A stretch of 64,000 nucleotides of DNA from Nitzschia sp. DOCU1 (GCA_951394045.1 OX595993.1:124001-188000); one strand, 5' to 3'. Shown: positions 23,727 through 41,615, numbered from the stretch's first letter. The notes: generated from the letters alone by a model not told the origin. Made by a program: numbers and translations.

Positions 23727-24581
23727 ACAAAAGGAAGGAATCGCTCTGCTAAAGTTTCGTTTACACAGCACCCCTCTGTGATATCAAAGTAGTTGGACTG
23801 AAGCAAGTCTTGAATCTGCTCGACCAAAGAGAACTTGGGCATGTGGAAGTTTTGGTGGTGTACAATGGTAGCCTTCGGACTGGGAATATACTTCTCGATC
23901 AAGAAAGTTTTCACGAGTGGGAGCATTGCACATGTCAAATCCTAGCTGAGTATGCTTCTTGAGACAGGACATTAGTTTATCAAAGAATGAAATGGCGGTA
24001 CCAGCTTGGTTGCAAAGTTCTATCAGTTCAATCATAGCGGAATCCGTGACCGTTAGTTTCTTTGGATTTTGTCACCATTGAATGAACATGATGGTGTCGG
24101 TTGCAACGGTTTCCTGCTCTACTTGATTATCAGGCGTGACAGGGAGGTTGGGAACTGATCTAGCTGCCTGCTGGTTTGCTGGTGGGGGTGGCGGTGGTGC
24201 CGAGGGGAAACCAGGGAAGTCTACTTGATCTTCTTCAAAGTGGGGATCCTGCAGATGGAACATTTCAGGATCAGTGATTGCATCGTCACCAGGGATATCC
24301 ATTTGCTCAAGTTGGAGTCGCTGGTTGGTTGTTAGATAACCCAAAGTAGTGGAAACCGGTGTCATGTTGGAGTCGGGATGACCAAGATTTACAACTTGGC
24401 CAGGGTCTGTGGTGTGTTCAACAGGAGAGTCTGGAAGACATGGGTCTGGGGAATCATTGTCCAACTCCTCCAAGGGACCAATGGTGCTGGTACTTGCTTG
24501 GGAGCGCAGGGAAAGTGCTATGGAAGCCTGCTTCTGGAAGTGAGAAATGGAAGAATACGATGCAAAGGAACGTTTACCCAT
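23727..24581 (-). pseudogene. gene B N-terminal part of copy D
   Basis: ATG at 24581 (MGKRSFASYSSISHFQ) opens 169 codons matching gene B of T1, including the Pro run in APPPPPPANQ. The codon that is TGA in T1 at 55081 is CGA (Arg) here, so D preserves the unbroken state. A stop follows at 24072, and homology continues in broken frames (FFDKLMSCLKKHTQLGF) to the deletion junction. Roughly the first 290 residues are represented; the putative catalytic region is deleted. Confidence 0.7.
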
Positions 24582-25025
24582 GGTGGCAATGCAGAGGAAA
24601 AAGTTGCATTATGGGAGAAATTGGTACGTGGATTATGCCTGCCGGCAAGCAAATGATATCTAGCTTTGTTTGAATGGTTTCTGTTGATGGCTAATGGTTT
24701 CTGTGGTGTCTCAATTTTTGTTTTGAATGGAAGTCTTTTGGTGGGAATTGGCATCTCTTGGTGGAACTTTCGGGAATTTACAATGCGAGGAGGTGGTTTG
24801 AAATGCCTAGTTACGTCCTTGGAGATGCCGGCTTTCCAAGTGCGACGGCCAGGCAAGGTATTTAGAGGGTAACAAGCTGTTCAAAAATTTATATGGGTGG
24901 AGTTGGAAGTGTTCAAAAGCTTTGGGTGAGGTGGGTGTGCAATGAATTGCCAAAGTGGACGACAACCACCAGGTTGTTGCCCATATAAATTGTGCCGGAG
25001 GATTGATGAAGTCTGAGATAGAACC

Positions 25026-26166
25026 ATGGAGAACTTTGGCCTGAATAATAATGCTACTTCAGATGTCGGAGACGTGGTAAAGGAACAGGACAGAAAGACT
25101 CTTTCTGAATGGGTACGTGATGTCTTGTTTCTGAAGGTAAAGTTCCTTTATGATCCAAAAAAGGATTTGGCAGTGAACAGCCTGATTTTCAATGATACGC
25201 TGCTGGTCTGAAGGAAAAACTGATAGGTTTGAAAGGGATTGCCAACGAAGAATATCAGAAAGCATACCTTGAATCTCTTTGGACTGAATATGCAGTGTCA
25301 AAGTCCGTTGTGTCGCGGGGTTTGAATAGTAAGCGTTGCACTGTTTCATTCAAATGGACATTGAAAAACAACTAACCACCTCTTGAAGAGTTGTATTGCT
25401 ACTGTAGTAAAGGGAAATTCATATTTCCCAGCCTTTAGGTGTTTGAACAGAGGATGAATAATCCTATAGTCTACTACTACTTCTACGACCGGTTCTTCCG
25501 ATTCACTGTTGGGGAACACTGATGGCGCCAAAGTCTCAAGAGTGCCAACAAGAGTGTACGGATGGGTTCTGTGCAGGCTGAAGCATTCGCCATGATTTTG
25601 CTCAAGAACAATTACTTTGCTAGGCTTATGGATATGAAGGAGAAGGTGCCGGAGGGGAGGACGGTTTATGATACAAACACCATGACCAACATCCAGGACT
25701 ACAAGGAACTGAACTTTCATCTCAATTCTGAGATTGATGTAGAAGGGGAGACCTTCAAGGATACGGATTACTGCATTCTGGCAGACATGGAGGATTACAA
25801 GGACCGTCAAGAAGCCAGCCTAACAGAACAGAGGGAAGTCAGGAAAAAGGCGAAGAAGAACAAGGCCATGCTAGCCCACTATGTTCAAGAGTGTGCATGG
25901 AATGCTGTTATGGCTGATCCACAGGATGTTTCCGGTGATGCGGAGAGAAAAAAGAAGAGGAGGAAGGTTCTGAAGACACTGCGGGACTACACAGCTGTAA
26001 AGGAAGATGAAAGAAGGTTCCGGGGATGGTCAGTAAGAGCAGCGGATGACATGGGTGAGCTTGTGACTAAGATTGTGAGCGAAAAGGAGAGGTATTCAAG
26101 ATTCAACGCAGCCTACCACTTCTTGCATGCCAAGCTCAATCCAGAATGCGAGAAAGAAAAGCAGAC
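25026..26166 (+). pseudogene. gene C of copy D
   Basis: ATG 25026 begins MENFGLNNNATSDVGDVVKE, a start that is missing from T1 and T2 because of a 67-bp deletion there. After a frame disturbance near 25190 and a probable intron near 25350-25440, the main frame (25562 onward: MGSVQAEAFAMILLKNNYFA) runs through a basic helical region (KKKRRKVLKTLRDY) until gypsy-2 sequence replaces it at 26167. The last 22 residues are lost. Function unknown. Confidence 0.6.
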
Positions 26167-26959
26167 CGTGTATGTTCTCCCAAAACGCGCAGTGCAACTT
26201 CAAAAGTGCTATATGCATCGGATCTGCCGAAAGCCCCTGACGATGACAATGAAGGCGTAGGTGGCTCGGCTCCGCGAGCTAAACGATTACCTCGCGCTAT
26301 TCGACGAGAAAGGCGAGAAAAACAAAATTCCTGACGATGAGCTCATGGAGAATTGCGAGTTTGGGATCCCCGCCAAGTGGCGCAAGGAGATGATCCTACA
26401 AGGATTCGAGCCGGTGGCACACACGGTTCAAGACTTCGTAGACTTCTGCGAACAGCTGGAAGCTACTGAGGAAATCAATGAAGCCCTCAGCAAGAAGGCG
26501 GATAAGCATGGCAAGTGGAATGACGAAAATCCCTCAAAGAGGAAGCGCAGAGGCCCGAGAGCGGGAACCGACGGTAAGGCCGCAAAGTATGAATGCTTGT
26601 ATCATGGAGCTAACAACACGCATGCTTCCCATGATTGTCTTATTTTAAAGGACCAGGCGAAGAGGATGGTGTCTGCCCACTCCAACGTCGGAGGTCGTTT
26701 CAAAAAGACCCACTTTGAAAACAAAACTTGGCGCCGCAGCGACAACGATGGCAACGGCGAGAAGAAGAAGAAAACAGGCGAGCTTCATGCCTACATTAAG
26801 TCTATGGTGGACAGCGCGGTCAAGCAATCTGCCAAGAAGCGCAAGGCCGAAGATCCTCCGTCGATGGACAATTTTAACTATGACATGGATGATCTCAGTG
26901 ATCTCCCGGATTTCAATAAGCTTAGCGTCAGTAGCGACAGCGATGTCGAAATGGATTGA
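26167..26959 (+). pseudogene. gag: gypsy family 2 gag, 5'-truncated
   Basis: Joined directly to copy D, the sequence encodes a hydrophilic Gag-like protein. It has a conserved core (WRKEMILQGFEP, FVDFCEQLEATEE) and a Cys/His cluster CLYHGANNTHASHDC resembling a zinc knuckle. A Lys-rich region and an acidic C-terminus (DLSDLPDFNKL) follow, then TGA at 26957-26959. A TAG sits in frame near 26258, at the start. Gag packages element RNA. The 5' LTR and Gag N-terminus are absent. Confidence 0.75.
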
Positions 26960-28068
26960 CGATGTGAGTTGGCAACTACGTGTGAAAATAATAATAATAG
27001 TGGTAAATTGAATGATTACACTAGTTTTACCCATAGGGACGATGTCCAATACATGGAATCATTTTATAATAGCAATAGCGTTACGAGCGCAACACAAAAT
27101 TAGCAAAAACCACACGCAAGCAGGAATTTTGTTAAACTAACGAAATCTCGAAGTTTCAGCTCTCTCGACGCATGTCTGGCGGAAGCACAGCGCAAGCGCG
27201 AGCTTTACTTATTGAACACGATTCGAGGTAGTCGAACTGTTGGCTCAAACAAACGACAAAAATCCAGTCATCTAGTACCGATCACGTTTGCACGTGTTAA
27301 CCAATGCAGCGGACGTCGGCAACAAGTAGTAACCATCAAGGCACTTCTTGACTCTGGCGGTAGTGGCTGTCTCTGGAAGAACAGCAGCGCTAGTAAACTA
27401 AAAATAAAGACCCAAAAGGCGACTACTGTATTCACGACTATGAGCGGTACTTATAAGTGTACTTAACGCGTGACCACGCAACTCAGTCTACCAGAACTAC
27501 ATGACGATCGATTGATCGAGTGGGACTTTCACCTAGCGGACGATCTAGGTAACTATGATATGATTATAGGCAGAGACCTCATGCAAGAACTAGGTCTAGT
27601 GATCGACTTCAAAGCTATGGAAGTAGAATGGGACGACGCATGTATGCCAATGAAGGAAATAGATGCAACGACGGCGACGTCGTATAATGTACATAAACAC
27701 GGACACGTCGGCAAGATGTCGGACCGCGTCAAGGAATTTCTCGATGCCAAGTACGAGAAAGCCGATGCATGTAGCATTGCTAGAGAGCAAACTCACCTTA
27801 GTAAGGATGAGCAAAGCAAGCTAGAACAACTAGTAGCAAAATACCAGACCCTATTTGATGGTACCCTCGGCCGATGGCGTGGGGCCCCCTATGATATTGA
27901 ACTAGTAGAAGGTGCCAAGCCGTACCATGCCAGAGCCTACCCTGTACCGAAAGCGTATGAGCGTACCCTCCGCGATGAAGTCGAACGACTCTGTCAAGTG
28001 GGAGTACTCAAAAAGGTGAACCGCTCCGAATGGGGTGCGCCCACCTTTATCATCCCCAAAAAGGATGG
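26960..28068 (+). pseudogene. pol: gypsy family 2 protease and start of reverse transcriptase
   Basis: In the same frame as gag, after in-frame stops, the region encodes a retropepsin (LLDSGGSG active site near 27350; YDMIIGRDLMQELG near 27560) and then the RT fingers (ELVEGAKPYHARAYPVP; WGAPTFIIPKKDG) up to 28068. A TAA at 27464-27466 breaks the protease. The RT catalytic motifs, RNase H and integrase are missing: sequence jumps straight to the LTR start at 28069. This copy is dead. Confidence 0.8.
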
Positions 28069-28110
28069 TGCAGTACACTGCTTTGCACGTCGGCTCCTTC
28101 GAATGATTGT
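28069..28110 (+). repeat. gypsy-2 LTR fragment (first 42 bp)
   Basis: TGCAGTACACTGCTTTGCAC onward matches the LTR starts at 61070 and 61335. The deletion joint with RT shares the bases GGTG. After 28110 the LINE frame begins. Confidence 0.7.
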
Positions 28111-30088
<1,978 letters not shown>

Positions 30089-30113
30089 CAGTTTTAAAAC
30101 TCCCGTTTGAAGG
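30089..30113 (+). promoter_or_regulatory. gypsy-1 putative primer-binding region without a tRNA match
   Basis: The bases right after the LTR are CAGTTTTAAAACTCCCG, conserved at 21492 and 47401. There is no TGG start as expected for a tRNA 3' end. The palindrome GTTTTAAAAC and the CGGGA/TCCCG pair with the LTR end suggest a foldback. Confidence 0.4.
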
Positions 30114-30867
30114 ATGAAGACCTCCTACTCCAACCACGAGTACGTGAAGAAAGTTGCGTTGCTTCTGACTCAAGCCGCTCACGTCAACCCTCCGTTGATC
30201 CCCTTTCGTCGCAAGAAACCCAAGGACGAAGAGATCCTCCAAGATGATGAGAAGTCCAAGAAGGTCAAGATCAAGTTAGACCCAACCGATGAGGATTCGG
30301 ACGAGTTCGAAACGCGTTGCTTCATCTTCGAACAAGGCGACGCCGAACGATGGGTCAAGTGGCGGATGCAGATGGACGAGTTGATTCGGGACGTCCCCTT
30401 GGATGACGGGGAGAAGAAAAACAAGTATGCGAAGGCGTTGTTGGCTGGAGAGGCAAGGCAAAGGTTCGCAGACATCGTTGCCAACCTACGTCACAACATT
30501 GACGAGTCGGACGAAGAAGAAGAAGAGACCCCGGACGACACCTTTAACGAGGCGATGCAACGAATGGGGCAGTACTACTTCGGCACCGAACACGCCTACC
30601 GCCGCCAGCGAAACTATCTACGCTATCACGTGTTCATTATGGAGATGTCCTTGGCCGACTTCAAGGCCGAACTACTCCGTCAAAACAACATGCTACCTTA
30701 CTTCCCGATCCCCGAAGACAAAACGAGCTGCGAGATGTTCGACGACGACGAGCTCGTGGAGATCCTCGACCGAGCGAAAAGGATTGAGTGGCAGCGAGAC
30801 CTGCTCACCTCGAACATCGATCCCTTCTCGATGACGCTCGACGAGTACTACAAATACTTGGAAAAGC

Positions 30868-35148
<4,281 letters not shown>

Positions 35149-35863
35149 CTGCCCAATTGCCGAAACTTCAAGAATACTATGCTGAACGATTTGACTGGCC
35201 CCCCGAATGTTTTGACACCATTGACTGGGAGTCCTTTTCCTCTGCCAATCGCAAAAACCTACAGATTCGGAACTTCCTTACGAAACTTGGCTTCAACTTG
35301 CTGCCCACTGGTGAACGGCTACATCGCCGTGATTCCAAGCATGATGACCGTTGCCCTTGTTGTCTGCTGCCTGATGAAACAGACGATCACTTGTTTCAAT
35401 GTGTAGTCGACGACGTTGAACGCTGGTGTCGTGACCTATCGTTGCTTCTGGAGAAAGAGTTCTCCAAGGTTGTGGATCCTGAAATTCTTCGTCTGTTGCG
35501 TACTGGCTTGAGTGCATATTTCTACTCCCGGAAGGTTATCCCTGCTGAGTTTTCTGAAGAGCTTCACCCGCTGATCCTGCGGCAATCTGCTATTGGTTGG
35601 GGCCAGCTTGTTCGGGGCAAAATGTGGAAGATTGGCGGCAGATTCAGGCGAAGTGTTGGCATCGCAACGGTTACGTTCCAAAGACTCACGAGACTGCGTG
35701 GTTGTCCTCGCTTATTTCGATCTTGATGAAACAAAGTCATGCACTCTGGTTGCAACGATGCAGGGTTTGGCACGGGGATGATGCTGCCTCCCGGGCTAGG
35801 CTCAGAGCCTTTCAAGTGGGACGGGAGCTCCGTGAGCTTTATAAACAATGCAATGATGTTGGT
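35149..35863 (+). pseudogene. LINE ORF2 C-terminus, 3' half of the frame split by gypsy-1
   Basis: Continues the frame of 28111-28571 directly after one CTGCC (QLPKLQEYYAERFDW). It contains the zinc-knuckle-like CPCCLLPDETDDHLFQC (about 35356-35406) and a Leu-rich region (EILRLLRTGLSAYFYSRKV). A frameshift occurs near 35640; the next frame reads AWLSSLISILMKQSHALWLQ and a terminal helical region. The match to positions 120-870 is clear. At about 35861 it abuts the repeated gene on the other strand. Confidence 0.7.
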
Positions 35864-36777
35864 TCGAACTGTAGAAGGGCGTAGCGGATGGCGATAATGA
35901 TCTCAACGAGTAGTATTTGATTGCCATTGTAGAGTGCACTGCCTAGGGCTTCAGCGTAGTCGCAGGCTCTCCAGTATGCAATGTGACGAAGGTCACTCAT
36001 CTCGATATCAGTCGGCTCTCCTCCACTTGCGTTGACTAACAGGATTATCAACCATTCAACGACAGCGACGTCGGATGGCGTATCACCTTTCCCCTCAGGT
36101 GGTTCGAACTGTAGAAGTGTATAGCGGATGGCGATAATGATCTCAACAAGTAGCCTTCGATTGCCATTGTAGAGTGCACTGCCTAGGGCCTCGGGGTAGT
36201 CACAGGCTCTCCAATATGCAATGCGACGGAGGTCACTCATTTCGATCTCAGTCGGCTCTCCTCCACTCGCGTTGACTAACAGGATTATCAACCATTCAAC
36301 GACAGCGACATCGGATGGCGTATCAGGGTTCTTCTTGATAATCCTCTCGATGGTGGGGATTCCTGCTAGCCATGAGACAACAGTTCGCAATGATGGGTCC
36401 AGCGATTTCATGCGGAGGGGGTACGCGCCATCGTCGTTTTCTTCAGCTCCAGACGCGATGGTGTTATCCTCATCGTCGGTCCCACCAACTTCCCCAGAGT
36501 TCGTGTTCGTAAACAGTATGGTAGACAGTGGTGTAAAGTCAGCTGTCTGTCGGGGTGGCGTTCCATTTCCTTCGTCGGAGGGAGTGGATTGGGCAGATGC
36601 ATTTCCTCTCGTTTGCATCTTCCCAAACGAGGGCGTTTCGGGAGACACAAAAGAGGGAGGCGCAGGGTTTTGGCGATCAACGCCGGCAGGGTCTTCCACC
36701 TCAGTGACGGGTGCAAAGAACCGAGAGGGGTCAGCAGGCAGGGCCTCCTCGATCAGCATGAGATGTTCTTCTTCCAT
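35839..36777 (-). CDS. unknown protein with an 80-aa tandem duplication
   Basis: ATG at 36777 opens 312 codons. The N-terminal 120 residues are low-complexity, rich in Pro/Ser/Thr and acidic residues. Then come two copies of an 80-residue unit (DTPSDVAVVEWLIILLVNAS; IEMSDLRRIAYWRACDY; LVEIIIAIRYTLLQFEP). The units are encoded by a 240-bp tandem repeat (35861-36100 and 36101-36325) that is almost identical in DNA. The last unit ends exactly where LINE sequence begins, so the final six codons and stop come from the LINE and the original C-terminus is lost. The repeat looks helical and hydrophobic. No family is recognised. Confidence 0.55.
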   Translation of the reverse strand: MEEEHLMLIEEALPADPSRFFAPVTEVEDPAGVDRQNPAPPSFVSPETPSFGKMQTRGNASAQSTPSDEGNGTPPRQTADFTPLSTILFTNTNSGEVGGTDDEDNTIASGAEENDDGAYPLRMKSLDPSLRTVVSWLAGIPTIERIIKKNPDTPSDVAVVEWLIILLVNASGGEPTEIEMSDLRRIAYWRACDYPEALGSALYNGNRRLLVEIIIAIRYTLLQFEPPEGKGDTPSDVAVVEWLIILLVNASGGEPTDIEMSDLRHIAYWRACDYAEALGSALYNGNQILLVEIIIAIRYALLQFEPTSLHCL

Positions 36778-37465
36778 TGGAAAAGGTCACAACTCAACGG
36801 ACGCTTCTAAACGTCGATGTATTTACCAAATCTCTGATGGAAGGTTTGATTAACAGACCTTCTCTTATCTCTCGCCAAAGATGACAGAAAGAGATCTTCC
36901 ACGATGGATGCTCAAGTTGTCGAATTTGGGCGGTTCCTTCGATTCCTTGACGAATAGAGAAAAGAGCTTCTCCAACGAACGCACCGAACGCAACGCTCAC
37001 AATCGACACTTCAATCTCTTCAAAAGGTTGGATCCACTGCTCTCACACCTGAAACACCTCCCACAACACTCAGAGTCAAATGGGTACTGATGAACTAGTA
37101 GAATGAACTCAAAAAGCCTTAAAGATAACCAATTGCTATTGACGTTACAACAGCTTGTGAACCGCACAAAAGCAGCAACAACAAGCATACCCGAAAGAGA
37201 AACCAGCAAATCAACGTAGATACCACGTAGGACGTAGTAGTAGAATTCACACTCACGTCATCCGTAGTAAGAGCGGTAAAGTCAACAAACATTCTGATTG
37301 GTAGATGCACAATACGAATGACACCGACGTAGGCTCAAAGAAGGGCCACGTCGCCAAAAGAGAAGCAACCTCAAAGATCTCGTTGAGTCCTGTCACCAAC
37401 AGGTGTCTCACGAAATGTCTTTTCTCCACTAGGATCCATTGCTAACATAGAAAAAGCTAACAATG
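36778..37465. other. no gene recognised
   Basis: Upstream flank of the repeat protein; possible promoter region. I see no supported frame or repeat. Confidence 0.4.
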
Positions 37466-37604
37466 ATAGGCCCTATGTTCGTCACAAGATACCAAGCTAT
37501 GGTGTTGTCGGTATGTGGGCAGTTGATCTATTATCGTTCTAACTAGAAAGATTTGACATTACGACACACTAATAAATTTTACTACTGTGCTGGTACAGTG
37601 AAGA
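37466..37604 (+). repeat. left arm of element X, second locus
   Basis: CCCTATGTTCGTCACAAGATACC through CTGGTACAGTGAAG, closely matching 10941-11075. No inverted partner is found in this window. Confidence 0.75.
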
Positions 37605-38165
37605 GGACACCCCGTGTGTGACGATTCGTAAGCGTTATTTGGAAAAACAGTCTTGATCTTCTTGAATTGCATGTGAGGCTTGGCGCTTTCCAGGGTTATG
37701 ATGATTTGCTTGTGTGTATTGCGAGTAGACTTGCATTGATGGCGGGCTTGTCAGTAGAGGCTCTCGGCCTCCATACGGTTACTCTCTTGTGTTCCTTCCA
37801 AACAGGAACGTTCCAGACAACACTCTTGCCATGAGCAGCAATAACAACTGGTTGCCAATTTTATGGGCATTGATTGCAACTCCAGGTGCAAGAAGGCAGG
37901 CGAACCCCATCACACTTCAGGGGGTCTTCACGATTGATTTGATACTTGGCGTTGCGAGCATTCTTGGCTAAAAAAATAAAAGATAAAAGTTAACTTTCAT
38001 GTCACAAGATGCAGAAAGAACAACATCACAAACTTACCGGCAAGATGATTGGCAGTAGTGCACCCTAGGCGCATGGCGACTTTTCTTGTGCCTTGTTTGG
38101 ATTCTCTGCAATGGTCACACAATGAATTGAGTTGTCGTTGTCATCACTCAATCTAGCATCAAAGC
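37605..38165 (-). pseudogene. possible spliced minus-strand relic
   Basis: The minus strand reads LCDHCRESKQGTRKVAMRLG to about 38042, then a 64-bp GT-AG intron-like segment (GTAAGT...TTTTTTAG, about 37972-38037), then KNARNAKYQINREDPLKCDG and further Cys-containing sequence with stops. Cys pairs hint at metal binding. No family is recognised. Confidence 0.25.
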
Positions 38166-38759
38166 TCAGCTTTCTTGCAAGGTTGGAAATGGTTGGTGAA
38201 AAGCTGTTGTGGCTGTGCTTGACCTGTTGCTGCTGCTGGCGCTATTCAATGACAAAGAATGAGGCTTCGTGGTGAATGAAACCTTTCTCAAATCCAAATT
38301 GAGATTGGATGCCACATAGCTGTCAAAGGACTCTGCCAAAAAATATGATCGGATAATGCACTTGTAGCCACCTTGACTGCTGACCTTTTTGAGACAATTC
38401 ACAAAGTATCGAGCCTGTAGCCAATGTTCAGCTTCGTCTCTGCGTTTGTATCCAAAATACCCACCAGGGATTTTGTTAAGGAGGTTGGAAATATTGTGGT
38501 GATGAGAATCACGGAAGACTTTGATTCCGACATGCTTCTCGATTTTGAAGACAAGCTGCTTACAGACTCCAAGTGGCAGACTGTTCTTTTCGCCTTTTTT
38601 GGATAAAGAAGATGGTGAGCTTTTCGACCACTGACAAGAAGCAGCAGTAGTGTTGCTTGCCGGAGAAGCTGAAAGGCTTGGACTTGACAAGAATCCAGTG
38701 GAGATTGAAGCACAAGGCATTTTGTATGCAAACGTGTGGAAACCATGCTTTGCAATCAT
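38166..38759 (-). CDS. unknown protein, possibly a fragment
   Basis: A 197-codon minus-strand frame with ordered segments (IPGGYFGYKRRDEAEHWLQA; YKCIIRSYFLAESFDSYVAS) between Ser-rich stretches. It lies between the Cys-rich relic and copia gag, all on the minus strand. I do not recognise it; it could be host or mobile-element sequence. Confidence 0.35.
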   Translation of the reverse strand: MIAKHGFHTFAYKMPCASISTGFLSSPSLSASPASNTTAASCQWSKSSPSSLSKKGEKNSLPLGVCKQLVFKIEKHVGIKVFRDSHHHNISNLLNKIPGGYFGYKRRDEAEHWLQARYFVNCLKKVSSQGGYKCIIRSYFLAESFDSYVASNLNLDLRKVSFTTKPHSLSLNSASSSNRSSTATTAFHQPFPTLQES

Positions 38760-38939
38760 TGCTGAGCCAAAAATGTGGCTTCTTTTTGTGGAGCTCAGTG
38801 ATTGCAGAGCTGCTTTGTAGGAATTGATAGAAAGCCCACCAAAGCCTATGCGTTGGTCTGGGCAAAATTAAAATGAAGCCCTGCCTAACCCATGCTTGGC
38901 TCATTCTTTTCGCTATTTGTGGTGGTGCTGCTCCCACTG

Positions 38940-39470
38940 CTACATTGGCTTTATTGATAGCCCATTGTTCCTTGGGGATTTTCTCCTTTTATCAGCAGTC
39001 AGGCGATCGATGCCCTGGTTTGCTGCAGCAGTAACATTTGCCCTCCAGTTGGGCTAAGGACAAAGGAACTTCTTCCTCTTCATCTTTATCTATACCACCA
39101 TTTCCCTTTTGGCCTTTATTCTTCCTGTTGTTCGACTTGGGCATATTGTCAAACTTGTGAATACTCAAAACCTTGCATGCTTCAATCACAGTATTGGGCT
39201 ATTAATTATTTCCCAGTGAGTTTTGGGAGTTGAGATTTCGTAGTAGTTACCCATACTTGGACTGGTCGGCATTTTCAAGGAAAATAAAGGCATAAAGTTG
39301 CTCTTTGGCTAGCTTCATCAGCTGAGCCACTGTTGCTTAGTTCAACGGGTCATAGCCATCCATGGTGGCTACATATTTTCCAAGATCCATCTGGATACCA
39401 TGAATGCCGTCGAGACACTACAAGATCACTTGTCTAACAGAATAATCAGTTCAAAGGCTTGAGACAATAA
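38940..39470 (-). pseudogene. gag: Ty1/copia gag fragment with zinc knuckle
   Basis: The minus strand contains a Gag C-terminal region (LMKLAKEQLYAFIFLENADQ) and, about 39000-39045, the CCHC zinc knuckle CYCCSKPGHRSPDC. Directly after come two stops, then KEKIPKEQWAINKA, the usual continuation in diatom copia gags. Further stops occur upstream. This is an inactivated copia relic. Confidence 0.65.
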
Positions 39471-40135
39471 AGATGGACATGACAAACAACAGCTCATCAT
39501 CATGAACCAGGCATGCAAGTTGAGGCACAAAGATGCCAATGCATACACCCGATCAAAAGCACAAGTTGTCTCGTTGTTGGGCTGGTTGGGCATTGGTAGA
39601 CATCAACCCTCAAGAAGTCGAATTCGTCAGGCATATCAATTGTGGCATATCAATTGTGTTTAACAAACAGCATAGACTGTTTTCTACCATATGGCCTCAC
39701 CCCAGAAACGATGTTGTGTTTTTTGTTTGGTTACACTTCCAAGACAAGAAAAATAGCACTGAATTACTGCAGTACAGTCTAGAGAGAACTATTGCTACCA
39801 TTGCGCCACGGGATTGCGAAGTGGCATTTAACAATGGGGGCAGTGGGAGTCAATGATTCATGCTGAGAAGTTTTGTAGAATGTTGATTCTACAAAATATA
39901 CACAGCTTCTATGAGCTGCAATGTTGCAGATGATTCCTTGACAACTTTTCTCAAGCAACAATCATTCACAGCGGCACAGCAAGAATGATGGCTTTTTCTG
40001 GGGGAATATTCTTCTCAAAATTACTTTCCTGCTACTCAACTGATTACTAGCCAACAACTGAAAGCTGGCCGACAACATTGATTGACCACAACTACTGTTG
40101 GTGTTTGACAATTTACATGTCTTCAGGGTTTCTGG
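39471..40135. other. no clear gene
   Basis: Short interrupted frames only; a weak 107-codon plus frame at 39533-39856 has no recognisable motif. Confidence 0.35.
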
Positions 40136-40380
40136 ATGCCACTGCGTGAAGTTGTTACCAACAACATACATTCCTCCGTTTGTTCTATAGTTTGGACAAA
40201 AATTGTGGATGAAATGATTCATACATTTGCTGGGCTTCAAACTTTGAAGACATTTAGCCTTTCTGACAATCAGGCCAATGGCATTCCCTCCTTGGTTGAT
40301 GTTGACTTGGTCCGCATTGTCAAAGCATTGTCCAGCCATACAATGTTGGAACAACTAAATTTAAACAGTTGTGCAAAGGG
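40136..40380 (+). pseudogene. leucine-rich-repeat fragment
   Basis: The frame contains TFAGLQTLKTFSLSDNQANG and VKALSSHTMLEQLNLNSCAK, which fits the ribonuclease-inhibitor-like LRR pattern (LxxLxLxxN/C). About two repeats are recognisable. Sequence on either side is interrupted by stops. Probably a piece of a host LRR protein gene. Confidence 0.45.
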
Positions 40381-41615
40381 GGGGACTTACCTTGCACGAT
40401 TTGTCAGTGGTTGGAATTGGAGCAATGCAAACTTTGGAATCTTCGTATTGGTGGATCACACCTCCCCGCAGTGGAGGGCCCCCTTTCTTCTACAGCAATC
40501 ATTTGGCTTTGTTTGTCTTTGAAGTGGAATACAAGCTTGTTCATGTTGTTCCCTGGCTTGGTCGCACTGCATACCAGCTACAAGCTATGTATTGCCAAAC
40601 ATTTGCTGCTAACTCATTGTCTTAAACCATTGTCTTAATCTTTTAAAGTTCTTGAAGGCAGGTATTATTTCAATGTATTATACTATGATCTTTCTCATGA
40701 CAATTATAATGCCTTTTTGTCAGGGTGTTGAACATTACCCCTTTTGGAAAATCAAGAATGCTCTTGATTGCACAACTCAGAGCCCTACAAGTCAAGTTGC
40801 AAGGCAATTGGTGTGCCTTATTGTCATAGTCGGTTACACCACTAAGCAAATCATGGGCATGCAAGATTGCCTCTCTGGTTGTGCTTTGCCAGTCTTAAAA
40901 ACATGTTTGCTGGAAGATGTCTTTGTTGTGGTGGTGGTGGTGGTGGCAGCGGTGGCCTTCATGGTTTGGTGTGTGCCCAATGGCCGGCTCTGGCAAGCTT
41001 GCCGAGTGCACCACGGACCGACTACTGCTTGGAATTTTTCAGAAAAAAATTTGGAGCTGAGCCATGGTGCATCAAGTATGCGTAACAGCATGAGCATGCC
41101 GTTGTGCTGTAAAATTCATGACAGCTGCATTACCATGTCTCGTCACCACTGAAACAAGATTCGGTTTCAAGTTGAGTGATCACCATCTAGAGTGTTTTGG
41201 CGGGCTTAAGCCAGCGGGAGCTGTGATCCTGGTTGATTGGAGTTGGCAAGGTACATTTTGTCTTCGATTGATCCTTCTTTGTTGAAGAAATGGTGTGGTG
41301 TCAGATGACTCACCTGTTTCATCAACTTTGTGTCCAAACTTAAGGCTGTCACATCTTGGATTCAAAGATGATATTCCAAGAAGCCTGTTCTGGAGGATAA
41401 TAGATATACTGTTGGGGGAGATTTCTGGGTGATCATGCTTAGGAGTGGCATCAAGCAGTGGTGGTCCAAGGCCAAGACACCGTGGGAGAAGATAGGGCAT
41501 TGAAAGATATGCATCACCAATTACATGGCAATGCAGGAAAAGATAATGTCCACCATACCATTAGAAGTGACATGGAAACTAGATTGCAACCATTATTTTG
41601 GAATGTTGCAGTGTG

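Larger units (their letters stand above)
21762..26166. mobile_element. DNA transposon copy D: internally deleted derivative of T1
   Basis: Starts with CATCTGGACCCCCAGAAAAC, identical to the left end of T1 (47473). It keeps the 5' part of gene A, the N-terminal part of gene B and most of gene C. About 4.5 kb corresponding to T1 49967-54479 is missing, with the junction at about 23722-23727. The right end is lost: similarity stops at 26166 inside gene C, where gypsy-2 sequence begins. It inserted into gypsy-1 gag. Without the body of gene B it cannot be autonomous. Confidence 0.8.

Noticed and set aside
21762..26166. Reading 22400-26260 as several intact host genes
   Set aside because: Alignment with 48152-56978 shows a deleted transposon copy with stops, a missing 4.5 kb and a fusion to gypsy-2 sequence.
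37600..39200. PiggyBac transposase
   Set aside because: I considered it because of Cys pairs at the 37.6-38.2 kb end, but could not find the family's catalytic aspartate blocks.
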